NCBI RefSeq assembly: GCF_002116635.1
Contig: NZ_LQPW01000039.1
Coordinates: 115,760 to 179,759 of the forward strand
DNA: 64,000 bases
Origin: Mycobacterium szulgai
GTDB lineage: Bacteria > Actinomycetota > Actinomycetes > Mycobacteriales > Mycobacteriaceae
Reading direction: 5' to 3'
Shown here: positions 51,953 through 62,300 of the stretch, one piece after another
How the letters are laid out: the number at the start of each line of letters is the position of its first letter
Position numbering within the stretch: the stretch's first letter is position 1
Program-made: the position numbers and the translations under genes
The notes under the pieces: model-generated
Told to the model about the DNA's origin: nothing
Database searches by the model: none
Seen by the model: the letters and a program-made list of their open reading frames with translations, nothing else

Positions 51953-51966
51953 TAGAACAGGTTCTA
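51953..51966. promoter_or_regulatory. KstR operator between divergent DUF35-ltp4-ltp3 and LLM genes
   Basis: TAGAACAGGTTCTA fits TnnAACnnGTTnnA and is an almost perfect palindrome. It is 9 bp upstream of the DUF35 gene and 59 bp upstream of the divergent LLM gene. Confidence 0.92.
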
Positions 51967-52025
51967 AGAATCGTTTCAACATCCGCATATAGAAGGCCCT
52001 TCGCGGGGGCCTCGAGGAGGCAGCT

Positions 52026-53057
52026 ATGAAGCTCGGACTGCAACTCGGCTACTGGGGCGCGCAGCCGCCGGACAACACCGCCGAGTTCGTCGCCGCCGCC
52101 GAAGACGCCGGATTCGATGCCGTGTTCACCGCCGAAGCGTGGGGATCGGACGCCTACACACCGCTGGCCTGGTGGGGTTCGTCGACTTCCCGGGTGCGGC
52201 TGGGCACGTCGGTGGTGCAGCTGTCCGCGCGCACCCCGACGGCCTGCGCGATGGCCGCCCTGACCCTGGATCACCTCTCCGGTGGCCGGCACATCCTGGG
52301 ACTGGGTGTGTCGGGGCCGCAGGTGGTCGAAGGCTGGTACGGCCAGAAATTCCCCAAGCCGCTGGCCCGCACGCGCGAATACATCGACATCATCCGGCAG
52401 GTGTGGGCCCGTTCGGCGCCGGTTACCAGTGCTGGTCCGCACTACCCGTTGCCGTTGACCGGTTCTGGGACAACCGGACTGGGCAAGGCGTTGAAGCCAA
52501 TCACCCATCCGCTGCGCCCCGACATCCCGATCATGCTGGGCGCCGAGGGGCCCAAGAATGTCGCGCTGGCCGCCGAGATCTGCGACGGCTGGCTGCCCAT
52601 CTTCTATTCGCCGCGGATGGCCGACATGTACAACGAATGGCTTGACGAGGGGTTCGCCCGGCCGGGCGCGCGGCGTTCGCGCGAGGACTTCGAGATCTGC
52701 GCTACCGCGCAGATCGTCGTCACCGAGGACCGATCCGCGGCGTTTACCGCGATCAAGCCGTTCCTTGCGCTGTACATGGGCGGCATGGGTGCCGAAGACA
52801 CCAACTTCCACGCCGACGTCTACCGCCGCATGGGCTACGCGGAAGTGGTCGACGAGGTCACCGCTTTGTTCCGTTCGCAGCAGAAGGACAAAGCCGCCGA
52901 GGTGATTCCCGACGAACTTGTCGACGACGCGATGATCGTCGGCGACCTGGACTACGTGCGTAAGCAGATCGCGGCCTGGGAGGCGTCGGGCGTGACCATG
53001 ATGGTGGTGGCCGCTCGTAGCGTTGATCAGGTACGCGACTTGGCGGCGCTGGTCTAG
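52026..53057 (+). CDS. LLM-class F420-dependent oxidoreductase (Rv3520c-like)
   Basis: 343 aa TIM-barrel: MKLGLQLGYWGAQPPDN, DAVFTAEAWGSDAYTPLAWWGS, LGLGVSGPQVVEGWYGQKF, PIMLGAEGPKNVALAAEICDGW. It is a typical F420-dependent mycobacterial oxidoreductase, counterpart of Rv3520c. ATG at 52026 after GAGGAGG. Its KstR box is shared with the divergent operon. Substrate unknown. Confidence 0.92.
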   Translation: MKLGLQLGYWGAQPPDNTAEFVAAAEDAGFDAVFTAEAWGSDAYTPLAWWGSSTSRVRLGTSVVQLSARTPTACAMAALTLDHLSGGRHILGLGVSGPQVVEGWYGQKFPKPLARTREYIDIIRQVWARSAPVTSAGPHYPLPLTGSGTTGLGKALKPITHPLRPDIPIMLGAEGPKNVALAAEICDGWLPIFYSPRMADMYNEWLDEGFARPGARRSREDFEICATAQIVVTEDRSAAFTAIKPFLALYMGGMGAEDTNFHADVYRRMGYAEVVDEVTALFRSQQKDKAAEVIPDELVDDAMIVGDLDYVRKQIAAWEASGVTMMVVAARSVDQVRDLAALV

Positions 53058-53078
53058 CGCCGGTCCTTGCCAGGGCGG

Positions 53079-53092
53079 TAGAACGCGTTCTA
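53079..53092. promoter_or_regulatory. KstR operator before ADC-like gene and cyp142
   Basis: TAGAACGCGTTCTA is a full 14-bp palindrome and matches TnnAACnnGTTnnA. It lies 10 bp upstream of the ATG at 53103. Confidence 0.95.
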
Positions 53093-53102
53093 GATTGGCT
53101 CG

Positions 53103-53819
53103 ATGGCAGCGTCACAACACACCATCGCGGGCACGGTACTCACGATGCCGGTGCAGATCCGCAAGGCCACTCAGCACATGGCGATGTTTTCGGTGGACGC
53201 CAACGCCGCCCAGCGGATGATCGACTACAGCGGTCTGCAGGTGGCCCGGTTTCTGCCGGGGCGCGCCGCGGTGGTTCTGGTACTCGCGCATTTCATCGAC
53301 GGCGACCTGGGCGAGTACCACGAGTTGAGCACCAATGTGATGGTCAATCAGCCCGGTTCGGGTGCGTCGGGGTTGCGCGCGCTGCAGTCCGCCTTCGTTC
53401 ATCACATGCTCGTCGACCAGGCATTCACTTTGGAAGCGGGACGAACGATTTGGGGATTCCCGAAAGTGATGGCCGAGTTCGCGATTCGTTCGGGCGGTGA
53501 GCTGGCCTTCGAGGTGCGCGCCGACGGTCGGCTCGTGGTCGACATGGAATTTGCTCGCGCGCTGCCGATTCCGTCGGTGCTGGATTCCCGCGAGCAGCAG
53601 CTGCGCTCTTATGCGCACCGTGATGGCCATACGTTGGAGACGGAATACACGATGACTTCTTCGGGTTCACGCTACCGGCCGGGCGGTGTTCGGCTGCGGC
53701 TCGGGGATCACCCCTACGCCAAAGAGCTTGCCTCGCTGGGCCTTCCGAAGCGCGCGATGGTCTCCAGCTCCGCTGCCAACGTACAGATGACCTTCGGTGA
53801 CGCTCAGGAGATTTCATGA
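53103..53819 (+). CDS. Acetoacetate-decarboxylase-like protein
   Basis: 238 aa with an acetoacetate-decarboxylase-family pattern: MPVQIRKATQHMAMFSVD, ELSTNVMVNQ, and TIWGFPKVMAEFAIR, where the family carries its lysine near the active site (K in GFPK). Decarboxylase activity unproven. Length similar to the M. tuberculosis protein Rv3519, which lies in the same place as I recall. Overlaps cyp142 by 4 bp (ATGA), so the two are one KstR-controlled operon. Confidence 0.84.
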   Translation: MAASQHTIAGTVLTMPVQIRKATQHMAMFSVDANAAQRMIDYSGLQVARFLPGRAAVVLVLAHFIDGDLGEYHELSTNVMVNQPGSGASGLRALQSAFVHHMLVDQAFTLEAGRTIWGFPKVMAEFAIRSGGELAFEVRADGRLVVDMEFARALPIPSVLDSREQQLRSYAHRDGHTLETEYTMTSSGSRYRPGGVRLRLGDHPYAKELASLGLPKRAMVSSSAANVQMTFGDAQEIS

Positions 53820-55027
53820 CCTTGACTGAACTGCAGACCAGGCCCGACGTCGATCTGACCGACGGCACGTTCTACGGCAGCCGTGAGGCGCGCGCGGCAT
53901 ATCGTTGGATGCGCGCGCATGAGCCGGTGTTTCGGGACCGCAACGGGCTGGCTGCGGCTTCGACCTACCAGGCCGTGATCGACGCCGAACGGCAGCCGGA
54001 GTTGTTCTCCAACGCCGGCGGCATCCGGCCCGACCAGGACGCCCTGCCGATGATGATCGACATGGACGACCCCGCACATCTGTTGCGGCGCAAGCTCGTC
54101 AATGCCGGTTTTACCCGCAAGCGAGTGAAGGACAAGGAAGCTTCGATCAATGCGCTGTGCGACACGCTGATCGACGCGGTGTGCGAACGCGGCGAGTGCG
54201 ACTTCGTGCGCGACCTGGCCGCGCCGCTGCCCATGGCGGTGATCGGCGACATGCTCGGGGTGCGTCCAGAGCAGCGGGAAATGTTCCTGCGCTGGTCCGA
54301 CGATCTGGTGACATTCCTGAGTTCCCATGTGTCCGAAGAGGATTTCCAGGTCACCATCGACGCGTTCGCGGCCTACAACGATTTCACCCGGGGCACGATT
54401 GCGGCACGCCGGGCTGAGCCGACCGACGACTTGGTGAGCGTGCTGGTCAGTTCTGAAGTCGACGGGGAGCGGCTGTCCGACGACGAGCTGATCATGGAGA
54501 CGTTGCTGATTCTGATCGGCGGCGACGAGACCACCCGGCACACGTTGAGCGGCGGTACTGAGCAATTGCTGCGCAACCGCGATCAGTGGGAGCTGGTGCA
54601 GCGCGACCCGTCGTTGCTGCCCGGGGCCATCGAGGAGATGCTGCGCTGGACGGCGCCGGTGAAGAACATGTGCCGGATGCTGACTCGGGATGCCGACTTC
54701 CATGGCACGGCGCTGCGCGAGGGCGAGAAGATGATGCTGCTCTTCGAGTCGGCGAATTTCGACGAAACCGTGTTCGATCAGCCGGAGAAGTTCGATGTGC
54801 AGCGAAACCCGAATAGCCACTTGGCGTTTGGCTTCGGCACGCATTTCTGCCTGGGCAATCAGCTGGCCCGGCTGGAGCTGTCCATCATGACGGGCAAGGT
54901 GCTGCAGCGGCTTCCGGACTTGCGGCTGGCCGTTGCTGATTCGTCCTTACCGCTGCGGCCGGCGAACTTCGTCTCCGGTTTGGAATCGATGCCGGTGGTT
55001 TTCACGCCGACCGCGCCACTGGGCTAG
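53816..55027 (+). CDS. cyp142: Cytochrome P450 CYP142, steroid C26/27 oxidase
   Basis: 403 aa P450, the second cholesterol side-chain oxidase of mycobacteria, opposite in stereochemistry to CYP125. I-helix IGGDETTRHTLSG, ExxR in EEMLRWTAPV, heme loop FGFGTHFCLGNQLARLE. Length as in M. tuberculosis (about 398). Its last 26 bp overlap the convergent AbiEi-type gene. Confidence 0.95.
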   Translation: MTLTELQTRPDVDLTDGTFYGSREARAAYRWMRAHEPVFRDRNGLAAASTYQAVIDAERQPELFSNAGGIRPDQDALPMMIDMDDPAHLLRRKLVNAGFTRKRVKDKEASINALCDTLIDAVCERGECDFVRDLAAPLPMAVIGDMLGVRPEQREMFLRWSDDLVTFLSSHVSEEDFQVTIDAFAAYNDFTRGTIAARRAEPTDDLVSVLVSSEVDGERLSDDELIMETLLILIGGDETTRHTLSGGTEQLLRNRDQWELVQRDPSLLPGAIEEMLRWTAPVKNMCRMLTRDADFHGTALREGEKMMLLFESANFDETVFDQPEKFDVQRNPNSHLAFGFGTHFCLGNQLARLELSIMTGKVLQRLPDLRLAVADSSLPLRPANFVSGLESMPVVFTPTAPLG

Positions 55028-55889
55028 TTCGGCTGGTCTGGCTGGCTCGGCGCGCCCAGGCCGTCGCCACCCGTCCTCGGACCCCGCCCGGGGTGTCCTC
55101 GGCCGTCACCCGGATGACGATCCACCCCAGGTCCGAGAGCGCGTCGAAGCGTGCGATGTCCCGGTTGAATTGGCGTCGGTCGGTTCGATGGTGGTCGCCT
55201 TCGTACTCCACCGCAATCTTGAGGTCTGCCCAACCCATATCGAGCACGGCGATCTGCTCGCCGTAGTCGCCGTACACCGGGATCTGGGTTTGCGGCCTTG
55301 GGTAGCCGTCATCGATGAGCAGGAGCCGCAGCCAGGTCTCTCTTGGTGATTCGGCACCGGCGTCCACAAGGGTGAGGGCGTGTCGTGCCCTTCTGATGTT
55401 GCGGTGGCCTTTGTAGCGGTCGGTCAGTTGCTTGGCTGCCTCGATGTCTTGCTTAGTGGCTCGGGTAAGGGCGTCGATGGCCGCGACTGCTTTGCCGAGT
55501 GGGTAGCGGCCGGCCAGATCGAATGCGGTGCGGGCCGGTGTGGTTGCGGGTAGGCCGGACACGAGCTGGATTTCGTCCGGCGCCAGGCGATCCGACCAGG
55601 TTGTGATGCCCTGCGGTGGACGGCGGTATGCGTACAGCAGCTGAGCCGGCTGGCGTGGGTCGACCCATTTCGCGCCGTGCAGTGCTGCCGCGGATTCTCC
55701 CGCGATCACGCCACGCCGGCGCGACCACAGCCAGGCCGCGTGGGCCCGGGTGATGGCGGTCAGTCCGGCGTCGGGGGAGTCGGGGGAGAGGTAGACGTCG
55801 GGATGCAGGGCACGGTATCGGCTTCTCAGTTGATACGGCGTCAGGGCGCCGGATGCGACGGCTTCGCTGCCGATAAACGGTTCATGCAT
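55002..55889 (-). CDS. AbiEi-like/DUF559-type protein, intact paralogue 2 (Rv3517-like)
   Basis: 295 aa, same architecture as 31023-31868. N-terminal FIGSEAVASGALTPYQLRSRY, middle SRRRGVIAGESAAALHGAKW, then PARTAFDL. C-terminal domain AVLDMGWADLKIAVEYEGDHHRTDRRQF...WIVIRV resembles Vsr-like/DUF559 nuclease folds. By position it is the counterpart of Rv3517 (between cyp142 and echA19). Overlaps the cyp142 3' end by 26 bp, tail to tail. Role unknown; no toxin-like neighbour. Confidence 0.87.
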   Translation of the reverse strand: MHEPFIGSEAVASGALTPYQLRSRYRALHPDVYLSPDSPDAGLTAITRAHAAWLWSRRRGVIAGESAAALHGAKWVDPRQPAQLLYAYRRPPQGITTWSDRLAPDEIQLVSGLPATTPARTAFDLAGRYPLGKAVAAIDALTRATKQDIEAAKQLTDRYKGHRNIRRARHALTLVDAGAESPRETWLRLLLIDDGYPRPQTQIPVYGDYGEQIAVLDMGWADLKIAVEYEGDHHRTDRRQFNRDIARFDALSDLGWIVIRVTAEDTPGGVRGRVATAWARRASQTSRTSPVARSA

Positions 55890-55992
55890 GGGGGCAGTGT
55901 GGCGCTGGGCGCCGACAGCTTCGCCGAACGTGCGCTGGGTGCGAGAAAACGCGCGGATTCTCGCGGTGGGTGCACGCTCGGCGGAGGGGGCG

Positions 55993-56802
55993 CTAGCGGT
56001 TCTGGAAGTTGGGCTTGCGCTTTTCGGCGAACGCGCGCGGGCCTTCTTTCGCGTCGTCAGACAAGAACACCTGGATGCCGATCTGGGTGTCTGTCTTGAA
56101 CGCCTCGTTCTCGTGCATGCCCTCGGTCTCGCGGATGGTCTTTAGGATCGCTTGCACGGCCAGCGGGCCGTTGTTCTCAATGATCTCGGCGAGCTCGAGG
56201 GCCTTCGTCAGCGCCTGGCCGTCGGGCACCACATGACCGATCAGACCCATCTCCTTGGCCTCGGCTGCGGTGATGTGCCGTCCGGTCAAGAGCAGGTCGC
56301 ACGCCACGGTGTAGGGGATCTGGCGCACCAGCCGCACAGCCGAACCGCCCATGGGATAAAGGCTCCACTTGGCCTCGGAGATGCCGAACTTCGCGCTTTC
56401 ACCGGCGACGCGGATGTCGGTGCCCTGCAGGATTTCGGTGCCGCCGGCTATCGCGGGTCCTTCGACGGCGGCGATTAGTGGCTTGGTCAGCCGGCGGCCC
56501 TTGAGCAGAGCATCGATGCGCGACGGATCGTAGCTGCCGTCTTTGAACGAATCGCCCGGCGGCTTCTGGGTTGCCGCCTTCAGGTCCATGCCGGCGCAGA
56601 AGTAGCCACCGGCCCCGGTCAGGATGCAGCACCGGATGTCCGGGTCGTTGTCGACACGGTCCCAGGCTTCGACCATGATCTGCATCATTTCGGTGCTCAG
56701 CGCGTTGCGGCGGTGCGGCCGGTTCATTGTGACGATGAGCGTGTGATTGCGCTGCTCGACCAGTGCGTCTGGTTCGGATGCGTTTGCTGGCGCTGCGGTC
56801 AC
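55993..56802 (-). CDS. echA19: Enoyl-CoA hydratase EchA19
   Basis: 269 aa crotonase that hydrates steroid enoyl-CoAs with long side chains. Oxyanion-hole [18 protein letters not shown] and [16 protein letters not shown]; catalytic Glu in [17 protein letters not shown]. Start at GTG 56802 behind AAGGGAG; ATG 56832 is an alternative but lacks a ribosome site. Divergent from fadD19 across the KstR box. Confidence 0.94.
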   Translation of the reverse strand: MTAAPANASEPDALVEQRNHTLIVTMNRPHRRNALSTEMMQIMVEAWDRVDNDPDIRCCILTGAGGYFCAGMDLKAATQKPPGDSFKDGSYDPSRIDALLKGRRLTKPLIAAVEGPAIAGGTEILQGTDIRVAGESAKFGISEAKWSLYPMGGSAVRLVRQIPYTVACDLLLTGRHITAAEAKEMGLIGHVVPDGQALTKALELAEIIENNGPLAVQAILKTIRETEGMHENEAFKTDTQIGIQVFLSDDAKEGPRAFAEKRKPNFQNR

Positions 56803-56847
56803 TGGTGCTCCCTTGTGCTCGACAGTGGGCATGAGCTTGTCAAGAAA

Positions 56848-56861
56848 TGTAACACGTTCTA
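56848..56861. promoter_or_regulatory. KstR operator, echA19/fadD19
   Basis: TGTAACACGTTCTA matches TnnAACnnGTTnnA. It is 45 bp upstream of echA19 and 11 bp upstream of the fadD19 GTG. Confidence 0.93.
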
Positions 56862-56872
56862 ATTTGGGTGCC

Positions 56873-58513
56873 GTGGCCCTGAATATTGCCGATCTCGCTG
56901 AGCACGCCATCGATGCTGTGCCTGACCGTGTCGCCCTCATCTGCGGTGACGAAAAGCTGACCTACGCGCAACTGGAAGAGAAAGCCAACCGGCTGGCGCA
57001 CTACCTGATCGATCAGGGCGTCAAGCAGGACGACAAGGTTGGACTGTACTGCCGCAACCGCATCGAGATCGTCATCGCGATGCTGGGCATCGTCAAAGCG
57101 GGCGCCATCCTGGTCAACGTCAACTATCGGTATGTCGAGGGCGAACTTCGCTACCTGTTCGAGAACTCCGACATGGTTGCGCTGGTGCACGAGCGTCAGT
57201 ACGCCGACCGGGTGGCCAACGTGCTGCCCGATACCCCGAACCTCAAGACGATCCTGGTGGTCGAGGACGGCAGCGACGCTGATTTTCAGCGTTACGGGGG
57301 AGTTGAGTTCTACTCCGCGATAGAGCAGGGATCGCCGGAGCGTGACTTCGGTGAGCGCAGCGCCGATGCCATCTACCTGCTGTACACCGGCGGCACCACC
57401 GGTTTCCCGAAGGGCGTGATGTGGCGCCACGAGGACATCTACCGGGTGCTGTTCGGCGGAACCGACTTTGCGACAGGCGAATTCGTCAAGGACGAGTACG
57501 ACCTGGCCAAGGCCGCGGCGGCGAATCCGCCGATGATCCGCTACCCCATTCCGCCGATGATCCACGGCGCCACCCAGTCGGCCACCTGGATGTCGATCTT
57601 TTCGGGCCAAACCACCGTGCTGGCACCGGAATTCAACGCCGACGAGGTGTGGCGCACCATTCACGAGCACAAGGTGAACCTGCTTTTCTTCACGGGCGAC
57701 GCGATGGCGCGGCCGTTGCTCGACGCCCTGACCGCCGCTAACGACTACGACCTTTCCTCGCTGTTCCTGCTGGCCAGCACGGCGGCGTTGTTCTCGCCGA
57801 GCATCAAGGAGAAGCTCCTCGAGCTGCTGCCGAATCGGGTCATCACCGACTCGATTGGCTCCTCGGAGACCGGTTTTGGTGGCACCAGCATCGTCGCCGC
57901 GGGGGCCGCGCACAGCGGGGGTCCGCGGGTGAGCATCGACCACCGCACCGTCGTGCTCGACGAGGAGGGCAACGAGGTGCAGCCGGGATCCGGCGTGCGC
58001 GGCTTCATCGCGAAAAAGGGCAACATTCCGGTGGGTTATTACAAGGACGAGAAGAAGACCGCCGAGACTTTCCGCACCATTAACGGTGTGCGCTATGCGA
58101 TTCCGGGTGACTACGCGCAGGTCGAAGAAGACGGTACGGTGACGATGCTGGGCCGCGGCTCGGTGTCGATCAACAGCGGCGGCGAGAAGATCTACCCCGA
58201 AGAGGTCGAGGCGGCTCTGAAGGGGCACCCCGACGTTTTCGACGCGCTGGTGGTCGGCGTGCCGGATCCGCGGTACGGCCAGCATGTGGCCGCCGTCGTG
58301 CAGGCCCGGGTTGGGTCTCGGCCTTCGCTGGCCGAGCTGGATAGCTTCGTTCGTTCGGAAATCGCGGGATACAAAGTGCCACGCAGCCTTTGGTTCGTCG
58401 AGGAGGTAAAGCGTTCGCCGGCCGGCAAGCCGGACTACCGCTGGGCCAAGGAACAGACCGAAGCGCGCCCGGCCGACGACGTGCATTCCGCGCACGTGGC
58501 AACTGGAGCGTGA
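56873..58513 (+). CDS. fadD19: Steroid-24-oyl-CoA synthetase FadD19
   Basis: 546 aa AMP-forming ligase that activates C26/C24 steroid side-chain acids. P-loop [18 protein letters not shown], adenylation motif [19 protein letters not shown] and C-terminal lysine in [12 protein letters not shown]. Starts at GTG 56873 ([19 protein letters not shown]...); upstream in-frame codons overlap the KstR box and are not used. Stop overlaps the next gene (GTGA). Confidence 0.96.
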   Translation: MALNIADLAEHAIDAVPDRVALICGDEKLTYAQLEEKANRLAHYLIDQGVKQDDKVGLYCRNRIEIVIAMLGIVKAGAILVNVNYRYVEGELRYLFENSDMVALVHERQYADRVANVLPDTPNLKTILVVEDGSDADFQRYGGVEFYSAIEQGSPERDFGERSADAIYLLYTGGTTGFPKGVMWRHEDIYRVLFGGTDFATGEFVKDEYDLAKAAAANPPMIRYPIPPMIHGATQSATWMSIFSGQTTVLAPEFNADEVWRTIHEHKVNLLFFTGDAMARPLLDALTAANDYDLSSLFLLASTAALFSPSIKEKLLELLPNRVITDSIGSSETGFGGTSIVAAGAAHSGGPRVSIDHRTVVLDEEGNEVQPGSGVRGFIAKKGNIPVGYYKDEKKTAETFRTINGVRYAIPGDYAQVEEDGTVTMLGRGSVSINSGGEKIYPEEVEAALKGHPDVFDALVVGVPDPRYGQHVAAVVQARVGSRPSLAELDSFVRSEIAGYKVPRSLWFVEEVKRSPAGKPDYRWAKEQTEARPADDVHSAHVATGA

Positions 58514-59277
58514 CGGACTTCGTCAAGGAGAACACGGCGGCACCTGCTGGTTACTTTGCATGGGAAGCCGCAGGGCTGCAATGGCTTTCGGACGTCGGCG
58601 GTGGGGTGCCGTGTGCCGAGATTGTTTCGGTGGACACGACGAGGTTGACGCTGCGCCGGCTTGAGTCGGTGCCGCCGAGCGCTGCGGCGGCGGTCGTATT
58701 CGGCGGCCGACTGGCTGTCACGCACGATGCGGGTGCACCCGCATTCGGTGTGGGACCTGACGGCTGGGATGGGCCGGGGTTCTTCGGTCCGCTGTCGCAG
58801 CCGTTGCCGATGTCGTTGCGGGGGCACGCGAGTTGGGGTGAGTTCTACGCTTTGGAGCGGCTGATGCCGATGGCCGAGCTTGCGGCGCCGCGGCTCGATG
58901 CTTCCACCCGTGCGGCTGTCGCTGGTGTCATAACACGTTGTCGTGCAGGTGATTTCGCCGACGACGACCGCCCGGCGCGGCTGCACGGCGATCTGTGGGG
59001 CGGCAACGTGATGTGGACACGCGATGGTGTGGTGCTGATTGACCCGGCTGCGCACGCCGGCCACCGCGAGAGCGATCTGGCGATGCTGGCGCTGTTTGGC
59101 TGCCCACACTACGAGGCGGTGATCGACGGCTATCAACGGGTGCGGGCGCTGAAACCGGGCTGGCGCAAGCGCATTGGGCTACACCAACTGTATCCATTGC
59201 TGGCGCATGTGGTGTTGTTCGGCGGGGGACATGCACGGCGGACGCATGCCGTGGCTCGTGCAGCGCTGGAGGTTTAG
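58510..59277 (+). CDS. Fructosamine-kinase-like protein
   Basis: 255 aa. Aminoglycoside phosphotransferase/fructosamine-3-kinase superfamily: ATP pocket AAAVVFGGRLAVTH, catalytic loop HGDLWGGNVMW and DFG-equivalent LIDPAAHAGHRESDLAML. Fructosamine kinases remove ketoamine adducts from glycated proteins. GTG at 58510 overlaps the fadD19 stop, so it should be translated with fadD19; a longer frame back to 58390 is rejected. I do not recall a homologue at this place in M. tuberculosis. Substrate inferred. Confidence 0.87.
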   Translation: MTDFVKENTAAPAGYFAWEAAGLQWLSDVGGGVPCAEIVSVDTTRLTLRRLESVPPSAAAAVVFGGRLAVTHDAGAPAFGVGPDGWDGPGFFGPLSQPLPMSLRGHASWGEFYALERLMPMAELAAPRLDASTRAAVAGVITRCRAGDFADDDRPARLHGDLWGGNVMWTRDGVVLIDPAAHAGHRESDLAMLALFGCPHYEAVIDGYQRVRALKPGWRKRIGLHQLYPLLAHVVLFGGGHARRTHAVARAALEV

Positions 59278-59362
59278 CCGGGGGTACTCGAACGCATCGG
59301 TCCGGGCGGTAGTGCCTTGGATGCTGTCGGCGCTCGCGGTGCCCGTGGCCGCGATCAGCCGA

Positions 59363-62300
59363 CTATCCGCCGGTGCCGCCGGTGCCGGCGGTGCCGCCGG
59401 TGCCGCCGGTGCCTCCGGTGGCGCCGGTGTTAGACCCGCCGGGACTGCCGCCGGTGCCATCGGTGCCGTCTCCTCCTGGGCTAGTACCACCGCTTCCGGC
59501 GCCGCCCTTGCCGCCTTTGCCGCCGTCGCCGCCCTCGCCGCCATCACCGCCGCTGCCGGTGCCGGTGCCGTTGCCACCGGCGCCACCGGTACCGCCGATG
59601 CCGCCGGCGCCACCAGTCCCACCGTCAAAGAAACTGCTTCCGGTACCGCCCGCGCCGCCGACCCCGCCATTGCCTCCGATGCCTCCGTCGCCGCCGTTGC
59701 CGTTACCGCTGCCGCCGGCGCCGCCTTTGCCTCCGGCGCCACCGGCGGCGCTGTTCCCGCCGGCGCCGCCGTTGCCGTTGGCCAAGGACGAAACGCTGCC
59801 GCCGGTTCCGCCGGTGCCTGCGTTGCCGCCAGCGCCGCCTTTACCGCCGGTCCCGCCGCCGTCGCCGCCGGTGCCGCCGTCGCCGCCGATGCCGCCAGCG
59901 CCGGCAGCGCCGCCGGCGCCACCGGCCTTGATGCTTGAGCCGGTGTAGCCGCCGCCGTTGCCGCCGTTTCCGCCGGTGCCGCCGGCGCCACCGATGCCAC
60001 CGGTGCCTCCGCCGGAGCCGCCTTTACCGCCGGTCCCGCCGGTGCCGCCGGCGCTGCCGGTGCCGCCGGCGCGACCGCTGCTGTTGTCGGTCGTGGCGTT
60101 GCCGCCGTTGCCGCCGCCGCCGCCGGCACCTCCGGCGCCGCCATCGCCGCCGGCAGCGCCGTTGCCCCCAGCGCCTCCGTTACCCGCGGTGCCGGCGTTG
60201 CCGCCGCGACCGCCCGAGCTACCCCCGGCGGGGTAGCCGTTGCCGCCGGTGCCGGCCTTGCCGCCGGCACCGCCATCGCCGCCGTCGCCGCCATTGGTGG
60301 TAAGGCCGCCGGTACCGCCGGCCCCGCCGGCGCCACCATTGCCGGCGCTGCCGCCGGTACCGGCCGTGCCGGTTGGGCCGCTATTACCGCCGGCGCCGCC
60401 GGCGCCACCGATGCCGCCGGTACCGCCATTACCGCCGGTGCCGGTGCCGGTACCGGTACCACCGGCGCCGCCGTTGCCGCCCACGCCGCCGGTGCCGCCA
60501 ATTCCGCCGTTCGTGCTGTTGTATCCGTCACCGCCTACGCCGCCGGCCCCGCCTTGGCCGCCGACGCCGCCGTTGCCGGCGTTTCCGTTACCGGTGCCGC
60601 CGTTACCGCCTTTGCCGCCGTCGCCACCGGCGGCGCCGTTGCCACCCACGGCGGGGGCAGTGCCGAGGCCGCTAAAGCCGGCGTTTCCGCCGGTGCCTGC
60701 GGCACCGCCGTCACCGCCTATGCCTCCCGTCCCGCCACCGGCGCCGCCGAGGCCGCCGTTGCCACCGAGGCCACCAGCGCCAGCGGCGCCGCCGTCGCCC
60801 GAGAGGATCCCGCCGCTGCTGCCGTTGCCGCCGTTGCCGCCGTTGCCGCCCTTGCCGCCGGTGCCTCCGGCGCCGCCAGAACCGCCAGTGCCCCCGGCGC
60901 CGCCAGCGCCGCCAGTGCCGCCAGCGCTGCCGGTGCCACCGTCGGCGTCGCTGCCACCGCCGGTGCCGGCGGCGCCACCGTTTCCGCCGTTTCCGCCGGT
61001 GCCACCAGCGCCGCCGTTGCCGCCGGCAGCGCCGCTGCCTCCGGTGCCTCCGGTGCCCGCCGTTCCGGCGTTGCCACCGTCGTTGGACGTGCCGGAGCCG
61101 CCGCTTCCGGCGTTGCCCCCGCTGCCGCCGGTGCCGCCGCTGCCGCCGGTGCCGACGCCGCTGGTGCCGCCGTTGCCGCCGAGGCCGCCGGCGCCGGCGT
61201 TGCCGCCTTGGCCGCCGAGGCCGCCGCTACCACCGCCACCGCCGTTGCCGCCGCCGCCGCCGTTGCCGCCGTTGCCGCCGATGCCCGCGGTGCTGGTGCC
61301 GGCGGCGCCGCCATTGCCGCCGTTGGCGCCGTTGCCGCCGGTGCCGCCGATACCGCTGAAGCCGCCCGCCCCGCCGCCGCCGCCGCTGCCGCCGGCGCCG
61401 CCGGTGCCGCCGGCGCCCCCGGCGCCGGTTCCAACGCCGTTGCCGCCTTGGCCGCCGATGATGCCTACGGTGCCGTTGCCGCCGGCACCGCCGTTGCCGC
61501 TAGTGCCGCCTTTGCCCCCGGTGCCGCCGTTGCCGCCGTTGCCTCCGTTGCCCCCAGCACCGCCCGCACCGTTGCCGCTGCCGCCCGCACCGCCGGTGCC
61601 GGCAGCGCCGGCAGTGCCGGCGTTGCCGCCTTGGCCGCCGGTGCCGGTGCTCACGGTGTTGGCGCCGCCGGTGCCGCCGGCGCCGCTAGTGCCGCCGGTG
61701 CCGCCTTGGCCGCCGGTACCGCTGCCGGCGCCGCCGGTGCCGCCGCTTCCGGCATTGCCGCCGTTGCCACCGGCACCACCGGTACCGCCGGTACCGGAAC
61801 CTGAACTGCGACTGCCACCGGTGCCGCCTGCGCCGCCGGCGCCTGCGTTGCCGCCTTGGCCGCCGGTGCCGCCGCCGGCGCCGCTGATGCCGTCGCCGCC
61901 GAGGCCGCCGGCGCCGCCGGCGCCGCCTTTGCCGCCGATGCCCCCGGTGCCCGCGGTGGCGGTCGATGCGCCGCCGGCCCCGCCGGTGGCGCCGGTGCCG
62001 CCCTGGCCGCCGGTTCCGCCGACGCCATTGGCCCCACCGCCACTGCCTCCGGCGCCGGCAAGCCCACCTATGCCTCCATTGCCGCCGGCCCCGCCGATTC
62101 CGCCGGTGTAGGCGGAGCCGGCGCCGGCGCCCGGGGTTCCGCCGTTGCCGCCCGCCCCGCCAGTTCCGCCGTTGCCGCCGGTTCCGCCGCCGGCGCCGCC
62201 AGTGCCGCCGGTGCCTGCTGTGCCGCCGAGGCCGCCTTTGCCGCCGGTCCCGCCGGTGCCGCTGGAGCCGGTGTTGGCGCCGCCGCCTCCGCCGATGCCG

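Noticed and set aside
58929..58942. AACACGTT core resembling a KstR box
   Set aside because: Both outer consensus bases are wrong and it is inside the fructosamine-kinase-like gene.
60240..62111. 623-codon plus-strand frame rich in proline
   Set aside because: Antisense shadow of the PGRS Gly-Gly-X repeats; poly-Pro translations are a known artefact of such genes.
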